Shown here: in pieces, positions 8,695 to 17,794 of the stretch
Numbering within the stretch: the first letter of the stretch is position 1
Layout of the letters: every line of letters begins with the position of its first letter
NCBI RefSeq assembly: GCF_016458275.1
Contig: NZ_JAEMHM010000002.1
Location: forward strand, 126,001 to 190,000
Source: Geomesophilobacter sediminis
GTDB lineage: Bacteria > Desulfobacterota > Desulfuromonadia > Geobacterales > Geobacteraceae
Length of the DNA stretch: 64,000 nucleotides
Direction: 5' to 3'
Position numbers and translations under genes: made by a program
The notes under the pieces: model-generated
Told to the model about the DNA's origin: nothing
Database searches by the model: none
Seen by the model: only the letters and a program-made list of their open reading frames with translations

Positions 8695-9795
8695 ATGTTT
8701 GACCGAAGGCTCTTCACCAACTTTGACTGGACGCTCCTGGCGCTGGTGCTCGTCATCTGCAGCATCGGCGTCGTGAACATCTACAGCGCCGCCTCCAGCT
8801 ACCGCGAGATCGGGACGCCATTTTTCATCAAGCAGCTCTACTGGATCACCGCCGGCATCGTCCTGTGCCTCACCGTCTGCAGCCTCGACTACCACATGCT
8901 CGAGGACTTCGCCTACTGGCTCTACGGCGGCATCCTCTTCCTGCTGTTGGCGGTGCTCGTGGTGGGTAAGACCTCCATGGGGGCGACCCGCTGGATTCAC
9001 CTCGGTTTTTTCACCATGCAGCCTTCCGAGCCGATGAAGATCGTCATCATCGTCACCTTCGCCCGGTTCTTCAGTCGGTATCCCGTCTTCCAGGGACTCA
9101 CCCTCAAGGATCTTGCCTACCCGCTCATGCTTTTGGGGGCCCCGGCCCTGCTCATCATGAAGCAGCCGGACCTGGGGACCGCCATCCTCGTGGTCCTGAT
9201 CGCCGGGACCATGCTCCTCTACGTCGGGGTCCGCTGGACCTCGCTGGCCACCCTGTTCGCCGCTGCCATCCCCCTTGTCTACGGCGGCTGGCGCTTCGTT
9301 TTGCACGACTACCAGAAGGACCGCATCTACAACTTCCTGAACCCCGACCTCGATCCGCAGGGGAGCGGCTACCACATCATCCAGAGCAAGATCGCGGTCG
9401 GCTCCGGGGCCACCTTCGGCAAGGGCTTTTTGCACGGGACCCAGTCCCAGCTCCGCTTCCTCCCCGAGCAGCACACCGACTTCGCCTTCTCGGTCTTCGC
9501 CGAGGAGTGGGGCTTCATCGGCTGCCTGGTGATGGTGGTGCTCTATCTCTTCCTCATCCTGTGGGGGCTCGGGATCGCCTCCCGCTGCAACGACCGGTTC
9601 GGGAGCCTCCTTGCCGTCGGGGTCTCCGCGATGCTCTTTTGGCACATCGTCATCAACATGGGTATGGTGATCGGGCTCTTTCCCGTGGTCGGGGTGCCGT
9701 TGCCGTTTTTCTCCTACGGCGGGACCTCCATGGTCACCTCGATGGTCGGGGTCGGGATCCTGATGAACATCAGCATGCGCCGGTTCATGTTCTGA
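8695..9795 (+). CDS. rodA: Rod shape-determining peptidoglycan polymerase RodA
   Basis: SEDS-family glycosyltransferase that polymerises lipid II together with PBP2. The 366-residue protein has about ten membrane segments, the M-Q-P-S-E-P-M-K motif, the L-P-E-Q-H-T-D-F-A-F-S motif of the large extracellular loop and the terminal F-S-Y-G-G-T-S-M signature. It closes the mre-mrdA-rodA operon. Confidence 0.95.
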   Translation: MFDRRLFTNFDWTLLALVLVICSIGVVNIYSAASSYREIGTPFFIKQLYWITAGIVLCLTVCSLDYHMLEDFAYWLYGGILFLLLAVLVVGKTSMGATRWIHLGFFTMQPSEPMKIVIIVTFARFFSRYPVFQGLTLKDLAYPLMLLGAPALLIMKQPDLGTAILVVLIAGTMLLYVGVRWTSLATLFAAAIPLVYGGWRFVLHDYQKDRIYNFLNPDLDPQGSGYHIIQSKIAVGSGATFGKGFLHGTQSQLRFLPEQHTDFAFSVFAEEWGFIGCLVMVVLYLFLILWGLGIASRCNDRFGSLLAVGVSAMLFWHIVINMGMVIGLFPVVGVPLPFFSYGGTSMVTSMVGVGILMNISMRRFMF

Positions 9796-9939
9796 TCCGC
9801 CGAACCCTCTGGCAATTTGGCCTTCGCGGGAGCCCCCCTGGCTTCCCCTCTCCTTAAATGGTTGCGTGCGATAGCGCGGCCTGCGACGGACTGGGCTGCG
9901 ATGGGGGCCCCGGAGGCACGGAAAGGTCCTCCAGAAACC

Positions 9940-11097
9940 ATGCGCATCGCCTTAGTCGAGCCGTACTTTACCGGCTCCCACGCCGCCTGGGCCACCGAAT
10001 ACGCCCGGCGCAGCGGCCACCACGTCGATCTCCTCACCCTCCCCGGGCGCAACTGGAAATGGCGCATGCACGGCGGCGCCGTCTCGCTCGCCGCCCAGTT
10101 TCTCGCCCTGCCGCAGACCCCCGACCTCATCCTCGCCACCGACATGCTCGACCTGGCGACTTTCCTTGCCCTTACCCGGCAAAGAAGTGCCGGCTGTCCG
10201 GTCGCGGTCTACTTCCACGAAAACCAGCTCACCTACCCCTGGTCCCCCGGGGATCCGGACCCGGGAAAAGATCGGGACCTCCACTACGCCTTCATCAACT
10301 ACACCACGGCGCTTGCCGCCGATGCGGTTCTTTTCAACTCCGCCTACCACAGAAGCGCCTTCCTCGATGCCCTCCCCGGTTTTCTGGGGCGTTTCCCGGA
10401 TGCGGTGGAGCGGGGAACCGTCGCGGCCATCGCGGCCAAAAGCCGGGTCCTCCCCCTGGGGCTGGACCTGAAGAAGCTGGACTCCTTCCGTCCCGCCGTC
10501 GCGGAGGCCGCGGGCGAAGCGCCGCTCGTGATCTGGAACCACCGCTGGGAGTACGACAAGGACCCGGAGACGTTCTTTTACGCGCTCTTCGAGCTCGCCG
10601 ACCAGGGGATCGATTTTCGTCTTGCGGTACTAGGTGAATCGTTCGGAAGGGTGCCGCCCATCTTTAAAACAGCGCGGGAGCGCCTGGCGGACCGGGTGGT
10701 GCAGTGGGGGTATCTGAAGGGTTTCGGGGATTACGCGCGCTGGCTGTGGCGCGGCGATGTCCTGCCGGTCACCTCGCGACAGGAATTCTTCGGCGCGAGC
10801 GTGGTGCAGGCGATGTACTGCGGATGCACCCCTCTTCTGCCGGACCGGCTCTCCTATCCGGAACATCTGCCGGAACCGCGGAGCACGTGGCTGTACGAAG
10901 AGGGGACCACCTACCGGGAGCGGCTGCGTTCCCTGCTGGTTGCGGGAAGAAAAGCCGCGGCGTCAGTAGAACAGACGGTGACGCGTTATGACTGGGGAAC
11001 GCTCGCTCCGGTGTACGACGAACTGCTGGCAAGCCTGGCGGGTAAAGGGGATCGCGACCTCCGTTTCCCGCCGCTTACACCTCGGAGTGAGGTTTAG
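9940..11097 (+). CDS. Glycosyltransferase resembling tRNA-queuosine alpha-mannosyltransferase (QTMAN/GTDC1, DUF3524)
   Basis: Protein of 385 residues. The N-terminal domain matches the GTDC1/QTMAN type: R-I-A-L-V-E-P-Y-F-T-G-S-H-A-A-W, a K-W-R-M-H-G-G stretch, the acceptor-side Y-F-H-E-N-Q-L-T-Y-P and I-N-Y-T-T-A-L-A-A-D, then a GT4-like C-terminal half with N-H-R-W-E-Y-D-K-D-P-E and E-F-F-G-A-S-V-V-Q-A-M-Y-C-G-C. In vertebrates this enzyme mannosylates queuosine in tRNA-Asp; the bacterial substrate is unproven. The queuosine genes queA and tgt lie 29 kb away. ATG 9940 was chosen because homology starts there; the frame is open to 9817. Its stop overlaps the convergent zinc-ribbon gene. Confidence 0.8.
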   Translation: MRIALVEPYFTGSHAAWATEYARRSGHHVDLLTLPGRNWKWRMHGGAVSLAAQFLALPQTPDLILATDMLDLATFLALTRQRSAGCPVAVYFHENQLTYPWSPGDPDPGKDRDLHYAFINYTTALAADAVLFNSAYHRSAFLDALPGFLGRFPDAVERGTVAAIAAKSRVLPLGLDLKKLDSFRPAVAEAAGEAPLVIWNHRWEYDKDPETFFYALFELADQGIDFRLAVLGESFGRVPPIFKTARERLADRVVQWGYLKGFGDYARWLWRGDVLPVTSRQEFFGASVVQAMYCGCTPLLPDRLSYPEHLPEPRSTWLYEEGTTYRERLRSLLVAGRKAAASVEQTVTRYDWGTLAPVYDELLASLAGKGDRDLRFPPLTPRSEV

Positions 11098-11246
11098 GCC
11101 GCCTGTTTACGTTCGCTGACGATCTCGTTGCTTCCGTCCAGCCAGACGGTGCCGCAGCTGGTGCATTCCAGAAGGTCCTTGGCGTAGCCGTCGGAGTGCA
11201 TCATGATTTCGACGCGGTTTGCGGTGTTACATTTCGGGCAGTTCAT
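11094..11246 (-). CDS. 50-residue zinc-ribbon protein
   Basis: Short gene encoding 50 residues, starting M-N-C-P-K-C-N-T, with a second Cys pair in L-E-C-T-S-C-G-T-V-W. The two C-x2-C knuckles form a rubredoxin-like zinc ribbon. A GAGGAG ribosome site lies 6 nt before the ATG at 11246. The stop overlaps that of the convergent glycosyltransferase by three bases. Similar mini zinc ribbons are common in this group; the function is unknown. Confidence 0.8.
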   Translation of the reverse strand: MNCPKCNTANRVEIMMHSDGYAKDLLECTSCGTVWLDGSNEIVSERKQAA

Positions 11247-11694
11247 TGTATTTCTCCTCTTTTGGTTTTAATTGGTGACACAAATATATAAAAGGCAAAA
11301 AATTACTGCAACAGCTATTTTGTGTCAGTTTGGTCAAAAAAAGTCTGTAAAACAATAGTTTACCAAGTTGGCACCCCCCTAAAACGGACCCTTCATTTTA
11401 AAACATCGCGTGCGCCGTCTCCCTTCTTTTTCTAAAAATACAGGCTAAGTACCGGTAAATACAGATGAAACTGGATTTATAACGAGATTATGCCCGGATC
11501 GCCACCTTTCTCCAGGTGCCGAAACTGCATACTGCATTTTTTTTTGCATGACGTTCACGTAAACACCAGTTTCGAAATCCGAAACTTATCGCGCAGCGAT
11601 ACTAAACTCGGTCCGGGCCGCGCCGTTGGCGGTAGCAAACGAAATGGGGGGGTGCTATGATAACCCGTACCTAAACGGGAGAGGGGGGAGCGTC
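11247..11694. other. AT-rich intergenic region without a supported gene
   Basis: 448 nt of lower GC than its surroundings, lying between two divergently transcribed genes (zinc ribbon to the left, AmrS to the right). It should hold both promoters, but I could not pick convincing -35/-10 pairs. A T-tract of nine bases sits near 11539. No riboswitch motif recognised. Confidence 0.5.
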
Positions 11695-12708
11695 ATGAAA
11701 GAAGCGATGTTCCAGGAAAAGGTGGGAGAGGGCGGGATCCGTTGCGGACTTTGTCGGTTTCACTGCCAGATCGCTCACGGCGCCCGCGGTCATTGCGGGG
11801 TACGGGAAAACCGTGGGGGCGAGCTCTACAGCCTGGTCTACGGCCGGGCCGTGGCGGAGCACGCCGACCCGATCGAGAAAAAGCCCCTGTTCCATTTTCT
11901 CCCCGGCACCCGGAGCTATTCGATAGCCACCGTGGGGTGCAATTTCCGCTGCCTGCATTGCCAGAACTACAGCATTTCCCAGCCGGACCAGGGGGCGGTG
12001 GAATTCATCGGGACCGCCGTCTCCCCCGAGGAGATCGTCGCCCGTGCCCTTGCCGCCGGATGCCGTTCCATCTCCTATACCTACACCGAGCCCACCATCT
12101 TCTTCGAGTACGCCTACGACACCGCCCGGCTGGCCCGCGCCGCAGGGCTCAAGAACGTCTTCGTGACCAACGGTTACATCACCTCCGAGGCGCTCGACGT
12201 CATCGCCCCCTACCTCGATGCCGCCAATATCGACCTGAAGGGGTTTTCCGAGCGGTTCTACCGGGAGATCATCGGGGCCCAACTCTCCGAGGTCCTCGAT
12301 TCGATCGTCGATTACAAGCGCCACGGCATCTGGATCGAGCTCACCACCCTGATCATCCCCAACCAAAACGACGACCGCGGCGAGCTCAAGGGGATCGCCG
12401 ACTTCATCGTCAACGACCTGGGACCCGAGGTTCCCTGGCACGTTACCCAGTTCTACCCGACCTACCTCCTTACCAAGGAGCCGCGCACCCCGCTCGCCAC
12501 CCTGCGCGAGGCGCGCCGGATCGGCCTCGATGCCGGCCTGCGCTACGTCTATGAAGGGAACGTCCCGGGCGAGGGTGGCGAGGACAGCACCTGCCCCGGG
12601 TGCGCCACGCTGCTCGTCAAGCGCTACGGGTATCTCATCGAGAAGTACCACGTGGTCAAGGGGCGTTGCCCTTCCTGCGGCTACCAGCTGGATGGGGTGT
12701 GGGAGTAG
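11695..12708 (+). CDS. amrS: AmmeMemoRadiSam system radical SAM enzyme
   Basis: Radical SAM protein of 337 residues. The iron-sulfur binding C-x3-C-x2-C is at Cys82, Cys86 and Cys89 (G-C-N-F-R-C-L-H-C-Q-N-Y). N-terminal Cys residues in C-G-L-C-R-F-H-C and a C-terminal C-x2-C pair of pairs (C-P-G-C and C-P-S-C) fit the AmrS layout. AmrS-type enzymes normally occur with AMMECR1 and MEMO homologues, which are not in this window; the substrate is not established. ATG 11695 has a GGGGGGAG ribosome site; the frame extends upstream without homology. Confidence 0.88.
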   Translation: MKEAMFQEKVGEGGIRCGLCRFHCQIAHGARGHCGVRENRGGELYSLVYGRAVAEHADPIEKKPLFHFLPGTRSYSIATVGCNFRCLHCQNYSISQPDQGAVEFIGTAVSPEEIVARALAAGCRSISYTYTEPTIFFEYAYDTARLARAAGLKNVFVTNGYITSEALDVIAPYLDAANIDLKGFSERFYREIIGAQLSEVLDSIVDYKRHGIWIELTTLIIPNQNDDRGELKGIADFIVNDLGPEVPWHVTQFYPTYLLTKEPRTPLATLREARRIGLDAGLRYVYEGNVPGEGGEDSTCPGCATLLVKRYGYLIEKYHVVKGRCPSCGYQLDGVWE

Positions 12709-12798
12709 CGGCCGGCCGTTTACGGGTCCGTTAACGGTTGCTACTTTTGGAATATTCATGGTATAAGCAGGTGTCCCTTGCGGGAACACTTCCGATTT

Positions 12799-13455
12799 AT
12801 GAGGGTAGGATTGAAGGTTTCGCTTCTCAGACGTTGTTGGGTCACCTTGTCGGCATGGGTCATCGGTACCTATGCCTCCCTCCTGAACAAATTTCGCATC
12901 GAAGGGGCGTCGCATCTGCCCGCATCCGGCGGCGTGCTCATCGTCTCCAACCACATCTCCGCCTACGATACCGTTTTTCTCCCCTGGGCCGTCATCCGCA
13001 CCTATCCCTTGCAAATGCTGTGGGCACCGGCCAAGGAGGAGCTCTTCCGGAACCCTTTTCTGGCCTGGCTTTTCCGCTCGTGGGGCGCCTTCAGCGTGCG
13101 TCGCGGCCGGGACGTCCGGGCCGGCAAGCACTTAAACGAGCTCCTCGCCGACCAGAAGGTGATGCTGTTCCCGGAGGGGACCCGGCACAAGGACGGCAAA
13201 CTCGGACCCGGCAACCGCGGGGTCGGCAAGATCATCTATGACGTGCGTCCGGCGGTGGTCCCGGCGGGGCTCTCCGGCATCAATACCTGGCGTTTCCCCT
13301 CCTTCGGCGCAAGGGGGCGGGTCCGCTTCGGGGCGCCGCTTCACTTTGACGATCTGTTCCAGCTTCCCGACTGCAAGGAGACCCACCAGCAGATCGTGGA
13401 CCGGGTAATGAAGGCGATCGCGGTTCAGATCCAGGGAGGAAACGATGCGCGTTGA
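12799..13455 (+). CDS. 1-acyl-sn-glycerol-3-phosphate acyltransferase family (PlsC-like)
   Basis: Probable phospholipid acyltransferase of 218 residues. The catalytic H-x4-D motif is S-N-H-I-S-A-Y-D (His52, Asp57) and the second block is F-P-E-G-T-R. A hydrophobic N-terminal segment suggests membrane association. Neither ATG 12799 nor TTG 12778 has a perfect ribosome site; the TTG is preceded by AGGTG. It overlaps rnhA by 11 nt, so the two are probably cotranscribed. Confidence 0.88.
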   Translation: MRVGLKVSLLRRCWVTLSAWVIGTYASLLNKFRIEGASHLPASGGVLIVSNHISAYDTVFLPWAVIRTYPLQMLWAPAKEELFRNPFLAWLFRSWGAFSVRRGRDVRAGKHLNELLADQKVMLFPEGTRHKDGKLGPGNRGVGKIIYDVRPAVVPAGLSGINTWRFPSFGARGRVRFGAPLHFDDLFQLPDCKETHQQIVDRVMKAIAVQIQGGNDAR

Positions 13456-13885
13456 GATCTTCTGCGACGGCGCCTGCAGCGGCAACCCCGGCGTGGGGGG
13501 GTACGGCACCATCCTTCGCTACGGGGACAACGAGAAGGAACTTTCGGGGGCCGACGGGGATACCACCAACAACCGGATGGAGCTCAGCGGCGCCCTCGCC
13601 GGACTGGAGGCGCTCAAGCGCCCCTGCGAGGTGGTGATCACCACCGATTCGCAGTACCTGGTCAAGGGGATGACCGAGTGGGTCTCCGGTTGGCTCAAGC
13701 GCGGCTGGGTGAATAGCAAGAAGGAGCCGGTCGTGAACCGGGACCTGTGGGAGCGTCTCTTGCAACAGTCCCGGGTGCACCGGATCAACTGGCAGTGGGT
13801 GCGCGGGCACAACGGGCATCCGGAAAACGAGCGCTGCGACGCCCTGGCCCGCGCCGCCATCGAAAGCTACCGGAGAAGCAACTAG
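13445..13885 (+). CDS. rnhA: Ribonuclease HI
   Basis: Degrades RNA in RNA:DNA hybrids. The 146-residue protein has the four acidic active-site residues Asp8 (F-C-D-G-A-C), Glu46 (R-M-E-L), Asp68 (T-T-D-S-Q-Y) and Asp132, with His122 in the flexible loop. The length and the G-W-V-N-S handle region are typical of E. coli-type RNase HI. A GGGAGG ribosome site sits within the end of the upstream acyltransferase gene. Confidence 0.96.
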   Translation: MRVEIFCDGACSGNPGVGGYGTILRYGDNEKELSGADGDTTNNRMELSGALAGLEALKRPCEVVITTDSQYLVKGMTEWVSGWLKRGWVNSKKEPVVNRDLWERLLQQSRVHRINWQWVRGHNGHPENERCDALARAAIESYRRSN

Positions 13886-13961
13886 ATCCTCCCTCCTCAC
13901 CCCGTGGCGCCGGATTCCCAAGTCTTTTCGTTGTCCATGGTCAATTCCTCCAGAGGTTTTC

Positions 13962-14276
13962 TTGGATTACTTCATCATCGAAGTCTCCGAAACGGAGATC
14001 AAGAAAGAGCGGGAAAAAGCCCGCGAACTGCGCAAGAGCCAGTGGTGGAAGAACCGGATCGGCCGGGGAACCTGCCACTGGTGCGGGAAGACGTTTCCCC
14101 CCGCCGAGCTCTCCATGGATCACATCGTTCCGGTCATCCGCGGCGGCAAAAGCACCCGGGGAAACGTGGTCCCCAGCTGCAAGGAATGCAACAACCAGAA
14201 AAAGCACATGCTCCCCATCGAATGGGAAGAGTACCTGAAGACCCTGCCCGAGCGCGAGGACCCAAGCGGTGAATAA
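13962..14276 (+). CDS. HNH endonuclease-family protein
   Basis: Protein of 104 residues starting at a TTG with AGAGG five bases upstream. A charged helix (about 10-30) leads into a complete HNH motif: C-H-W-C, the catalytic D-H-I-V-P, N-V-V-P and C-K-E-C-N-N-Q-K-K. Unlike the protein at 3850, it keeps the His and Asn residues expected for a nuclease. It overlaps the next gene by 8 nt. The biological role is unknown. Confidence 0.85.
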   Translation: MDYFIIEVSETEIKKEREKARELRKSQWWKNRIGRGTCHWCGKTFPPAELSMDHIVPVIRGGKSTRGNVVPSCKECNNQKKHMLPIEWEEYLKTLPEREDPSGE

Positions 14277-14898
14277 GTTCCCCAGCACCATAAAAGCGGT
14301 GATTTACGACTGCGACGGAGTGCTCTTCGACTCCTTTGAAGCGAACTTCGCCTTTTACAGCCAGATCGTGGAGCGCTTCGGAAAGCCGCCCCTGGACCGA
14401 AGCGATGCCGATACCATGCGGATCCTGCACACCTACGCCAACAAGGAGGTCCTGGAGTACCTCTTTGCCGCCGACACCCCGATGGACCAGGTCCGGGCCT
14501 TCTCCGCCGCCATCGATTACCGCAAGCTCTTCCCGCTTTTGCGCATGGAAGAGGGGTTGCGGGAAACCCTGGAGCAGCTGCAGGGCAAGGTGGAACTCGC
14601 GGTCTGCACCAACCGTTCCTCCTCGATGGAAGCGCTCCTGGAGACCTTTTCCCTGGACGGCTTTTTCAGCTGCGTCATGACCGCCGGTAAGGTGGCCAAC
14701 CCGAAACCGCACCCGGAGCCTTTGTTCAAGGTGCTGGACCAGTACGGCATCGCCCCCTCCGAGGCCCTTTTCGTCGGCGACTCCGACGTCGACCGGCAGG
14801 CCGCCGAAGCCGCCTCCATCCCGTTCGTGGCGTACAAGGCGCCGATGGCCGCGTTCGCCCGGATCGACCGGCACACCGAACTGATCACCCTCCTCTGA
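14269..14898 (+). CDS. HAD-superfamily hydrolase (phosphoglycolate phosphatase-like)
   Basis: Protein of 209 residues with all HAD motifs: the nucleophile D14-C-D16-G, the Thr motif in C-T-N-R-S, the Lys in N-P-K-P-H-P-E and the metal-binding V-G-D-S-D-V-D. A helical cap (about 20-90) places it with the phosphoglycolate phosphatase and beta-phosphoglucomutase group. The substrate is not evident. It starts at GTG 14269 inside the HNH gene, so both are probably one transcript ending at the terminator at 14927. Confidence 0.88.
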   Translation: MNKFPSTIKAVIYDCDGVLFDSFEANFAFYSQIVERFGKPPLDRSDADTMRILHTYANKEVLEYLFAADTPMDQVRAFSAAIDYRKLFPLLRMEEGLRETLEQLQGKVELAVCTNRSSSMEALLETFSLDGFFSCVMTAGKVANPKPHPEPLFKVLDQYGIAPSEALFVGDSDVDRQAAEAASIPFVAYKAPMAAFARIDRHTELITLL

Positions 14899-14926
14899 GC
14901 GAAGACCTCCCTTATCGAACCTTCCC

Positions 14927-14964
14927 AAAGCCCGCCCGGCATACCTTGCCGTGCGGGCTTTTTT
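14927..14964 (+). terminator. Intrinsic terminator after the HAD gene
   Basis: AAGCCCGC (14928-14935) pairs with GCGGGCTT (14953-14960); an inner CGGCA/TGCCG stem lengthens the hairpin, and a run of six Ts follows. Confidence 0.9.
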
Positions 14965-14993
14965 CATTCCATCCCGAGGCAATGCTGTAGATG

Positions 14994-15126
14994 CGACATT
15001 CCTGTCGCGATGGCTTTTGAACTAAGGACGGTAGCTGCCTACCCGGCGGGCGCGCCTTCCCAGTCGCGAATGACCGCAACCCTCGTCACCGCCTTCGGCG
15101 GTTCGCGCCAGGAATGGCGCTCCCAC
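14994..15126. repeat. REP-like family A (copy 2, degenerate left arm)
   Basis: The 25-nt right arm at 15102-15126 is identical to that at 3633-3657. A decayed left arm (GCGACATTCCTGTCGCGA, about 14994-15011) sits 90 nt upstream in inverse orientation. The remainder of the 14899-15491 gap contains no supported gene. Confidence 0.75.
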
Positions 15127-15491
15127 AGAAAAGGCTTAAATACTCATCCGTCATTCAAAAGGATGTCCCGATTACGGAACGCAGCGAAATCCTTGGAGCC
15201 TCATTGATTGAAAATAATATTGAGACGCCTGGGGGGGGCGGGCCAGACTGACTCTTTTCTCGTGTCATCACTGGCACTTCGCGGCCAGCCTGGTCCCCTT
15301 TGAGAGAAACCTCGCCAGCATTGAGATCAAGGGGAAAAGTATTAGCATAAAATGATGTGGGTTGATTCAGCAGCACCATCCTCTTCTCCAGTTGCTTGCG
15401 TTTTCTCAACTGTTTAGAGACATCTTCCAACTTCAAACATCTCGGGCTCATACTGCGCGGAGACACGCTCGAGCAGATCCAAGGAGGGCAC

Positions 15492-16025
15492 ATGACTGTC
15501 GAAACCGTTGTTGAAACCACCCAGTATCTGACGTTCACCCTGGACGGAGAGCTCTTCGCCTTCGATATCAGCCAGGTCCGCGAGGTGCTTGATTTCACCA
15601 CGCCCACCAAGGTTCCCCAGACCCCGGACTACATGCGGGGGGTGATAAACCTGCGCGGCAACGTGGTACCGGTGATCGACCTGAGGCGCAAATTCGGCAT
15701 GCCCCAGGCGGTGCAGACGGTGCATAGCTGCATCATCATCGTCGAGGTGGTTCTGGAAGGGGAGACGGTGGTGATCGGCGCGATGGCCGACGCCGTGCAG
15801 GAGGTGCTCGACTTGGAGCCGGACCAGATCGAACCGCCGCCGAGATTGGGAACGAAGCTGGATACCAGCTTCATCGTCGGTATGGGTAAAAATAACGACG
15901 ACTTCATCATCATCCTCGACATCGACCGGGTCTTTGCCGAGGACGAACTGGGAGTGATGAAAGAGATCGGGGAGGGGGCGCAGTTCCGGGTGGGAGACGG
16001 CGCTGTCCAGGCGGTTTCGGCCTGA
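15492..16025 (+). CDS. cheW: Chemotaxis coupling protein CheW
   Basis: Couples chemoreceptors to the CheA kinase. The 177-residue protein has the CheW fold with V-R-E-V-L-D, the receptor-binding R-G-V-I-N-L-R-G-N-V-V-P-V-I-D-L-R and a C-terminal I-L-D-I-D-R-V-F. A perfect AAGGAGG lies at 15481-15487. The only neighbouring chemotaxis gene is the wrecked receptor just downstream, so this CheW must serve other receptors or be a relic of the same module. Confidence 0.93.
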   Translation: MTVETVVETTQYLTFTLDGELFAFDISQVREVLDFTTPTKVPQTPDYMRGVINLRGNVVPVIDLRRKFGMPQAVQTVHSCIIIVEVVLEGETVVIGAMADAVQEVLDLEPDQIEPPPRLGTKLDTSFIVGMGKNNDDFIIILDIDRVFAEDELGVMKEIGEGAQFRVGDGAVQAVSA

Positions 16026-16070
16026 TCCGTCCCGGATGCCGGAAACACCATCGCTGGCCAAGGAGGTCCT

Positions 16071-16423
16071 ATGTTCGACAACATGAAGATACCCGGGCCG
16101 CCTGCCGCGAGCAGGACACCGGCGGCAACCAGATCAACAAGGCGATCCAGCAACTCGACCAGGTCATCCAGCAAAACGCCGGGGCGGCGGAAAAGATGTC
16201 GTCTACCGCGGAGGAGCTCGCATCGCAGTCCGAACAGTTGCAGCACAGCGTGGGCTTTTTCCGGATCGGCAGCGAGAGCATAACCACCTTCACGCCAAAG
16301 GCGGCGCCCCGCACCAAACCGGTTCGCAGAGCCCGGACGCTGGCCCAGGCGGGGGCGCAGCCGGCGGCCGACGGGGCGGAGCTCAACCTCGATGAGGAGG
16401 ACGTTGCCTTCGAGAAGTACTGA
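16071..16423 (+). pseudogene. Methyl-accepting chemotaxis protein remnant with a large internal deletion
   Basis: A good ribosome site (AAGGAGG) and the start M-F-D-N-M-K-I match the N-terminus of Geobacter-type chemoreceptors. After seven codons the frame breaks. From about 16095 another frame encodes the receptor C-terminus, including G-G-N-Q-I-N-K-A-I-Q-Q-L-D-Q-V-I-Q-Q-N and S-T-A-E-E-L-A-S-Q-S-E-Q-L, and runs to a stop at 16423. The ligand-binding, membrane, HAMP and most signalling regions are missing. The simplest reading is one deletion joining the first codons to the tail out of frame. Confidence 0.85.
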
Positions 16424-16539
16424 CCAGAGCCACTGGACCGATTGGGGCCGCTCCCCTTTCCCTTTCAAGGGGTCAGGTCCCAGCTGGTGAACGGGATGGA
16501 TTTGCCGCAGCAGTGGGGTGCGAACGACATAGGAACAGG

Positions 16540-16590
16540 AAAGGCCCGCTGCGACCATTGGAATTCCGGTAGTTGCCGCGGGCCTTTTTT
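16540..16590 (+). terminator. Intrinsic terminator after the cheW-receptor remnant
   Basis: AAAGGCCCGC (16540-16549) pairs with GCGGGCC (16578-16584), followed by TTTTTT, with a 28-nt loop. The rest of 16591-16961 shows no supported gene. Confidence 0.85.
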
Positions 16591-16961
16591 GCACCGTCTC
16601 GACCTGTCATGCCAAAGGCTTTTCCTGCTCGGCTTTAATTCAACGAAGACATCAGTAAAAGAAGGGCAACTGTAATAATATGGACAGTCCATTTTTTTAC
16701 AGTTGGGCCCATCTCGCTGGATTTGCGAGGTTTGTCCGCTTTTGGCTGTAACAAAATGAACAGTTGAGATGTTTTAATGATGAGTGGGCGGTTGTTAAGT
16801 GTTCATTATTGTTGGTCGCTCGTACTGACAGTTTTGTGGCATGGAAATTGATTACACATGAGCACCAACGCAGGATGAGAAAGGGTGGGTTGAATCTGGA
16901 ATGATGTTCCTAAAGAAGCGTGTGCTGCCGCTTTATGTCCCCTATTGAAATGGAGGAAGGT

Positions 16962-17420
16962 ATGAATCGCATTGTCCTGGTTCTGATGCTGGCTTTGCTG
17001 TTCCAAGGATGCGGGCAGTCTAACGTTTCGGCCCCCGCGGCCGCAACGACGAGAGACACCGGCTCGACGACGGGATCGGAGTGGTCGACGCAGGTACCTG
17101 TCGATACGGCGGCATTTGTAGAGCTGTTCAAGAACAGCGACTGCGCCGACCTCCGAAACCGTCTCTTTCTCATCGATGGGGCGCTGGTGCTGCACGACCG
17201 GTCTGGGAACAGTTGCCCGGATAATGACTACCAGCTCACTTTGTTCGATGGCTCGCCCAGTATTCGCCTCGAGGACCTTGCAGACAGCATTGCCGGTCCG
17301 ACGTGGTTAGTCAGCACCCCCGATCACCTGCAAATGTTCCAGACCATTCAGGCCAACCTCGACAAGGCCGATCTCGGCCTGGGAACCGGCCATACGGTGG
17401 TCCAGGTTCCCATGCAATAA
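16962..17420 (+). CDS. Lipoprotein of unknown function
   Basis: Protein of 152 residues with a lipoprotein signal peptide: hydrophobic residues 4-14, then F-Q-G-C with the lipidated Cys17. A Ser/Thr/Ala-rich linker follows, then a globular part with two Cys residues (C-A-D-L and S-C-P-D) that could form a disulfide. No family recognised. GGAGG is placed ideally before ATG 16962. Probably monocistronic, ending before the hairpin at 17503. Confidence 0.75.
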   Translation: MNRIVLVLMLALLFQGCGQSNVSAPAAATTRDTGSTTGSEWSTQVPVDTAAFVELFKNSDCADLRNRLFLIDGALVLHDRSGNSCPDNDYQLTLFDGSPSIRLEDLADSIAGPTWLVSTPDHLQMFQTIQANLDKADLGLGTGHTVVQVPMQ

Positions 17421-17502
17421 CTCCTGGCGTGAGGCAAATCGTTCGAGACTAAACCAGCGCTTCAAGCAACCTGATCAGCCGCCGTTTCCATCTACTGATC
17501 CT

Positions 17503-17547
17503 GGCAGGTACCGTCTGCTCCGGCAGATCTGGTACCCGCCTTTTTTT
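17503..17547 (+). terminator. Intrinsic terminator after the lipoprotein gene
   Basis: Long hairpin built from GGC-GGTACC-TCTGC on the left and the matching complement on the right (17503-17540), followed by seven Ts. The rest of 17548-17794 shows no supported gene. Confidence 0.85.
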
Positions 17548-17794
17548 CTTCCATCCCAGGACCGGATGAAGATACTATTGCTCCCCTACTGACCTGCGGC
17601 GCGATTATGTAGGCAGGATTCGGTCGGTACTGTTCCCACGGCTTGGGACATTCCCTCCCCAGGCCGGAAATGATATAAGGGTGAGCCGGCACTATTTCCT
17701 CGCGCAGGAAAAAACGCCCCCGGCCCCAGGGCTTGTGCATTACCCGGGCTGGAGAGGGGCACAGTGGCATTGTCATCGAGAAAAGGAGACGCGG

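Noticed and set aside
11247-11694. Riboswitch (cyclic-di-GMP GEMM or similar) in the long leader before amrS
   Set aside because: No conserved GEMM core or tetraloop-receptor string could be found by eye; a covariance-model search would be decisive.
16071-16283. Arg/Ser-rich 70-codon frame from the receptor start codon
   Set aside because: Out-of-frame reading of chemoreceptor sequence after the deletion junction, not a real product.
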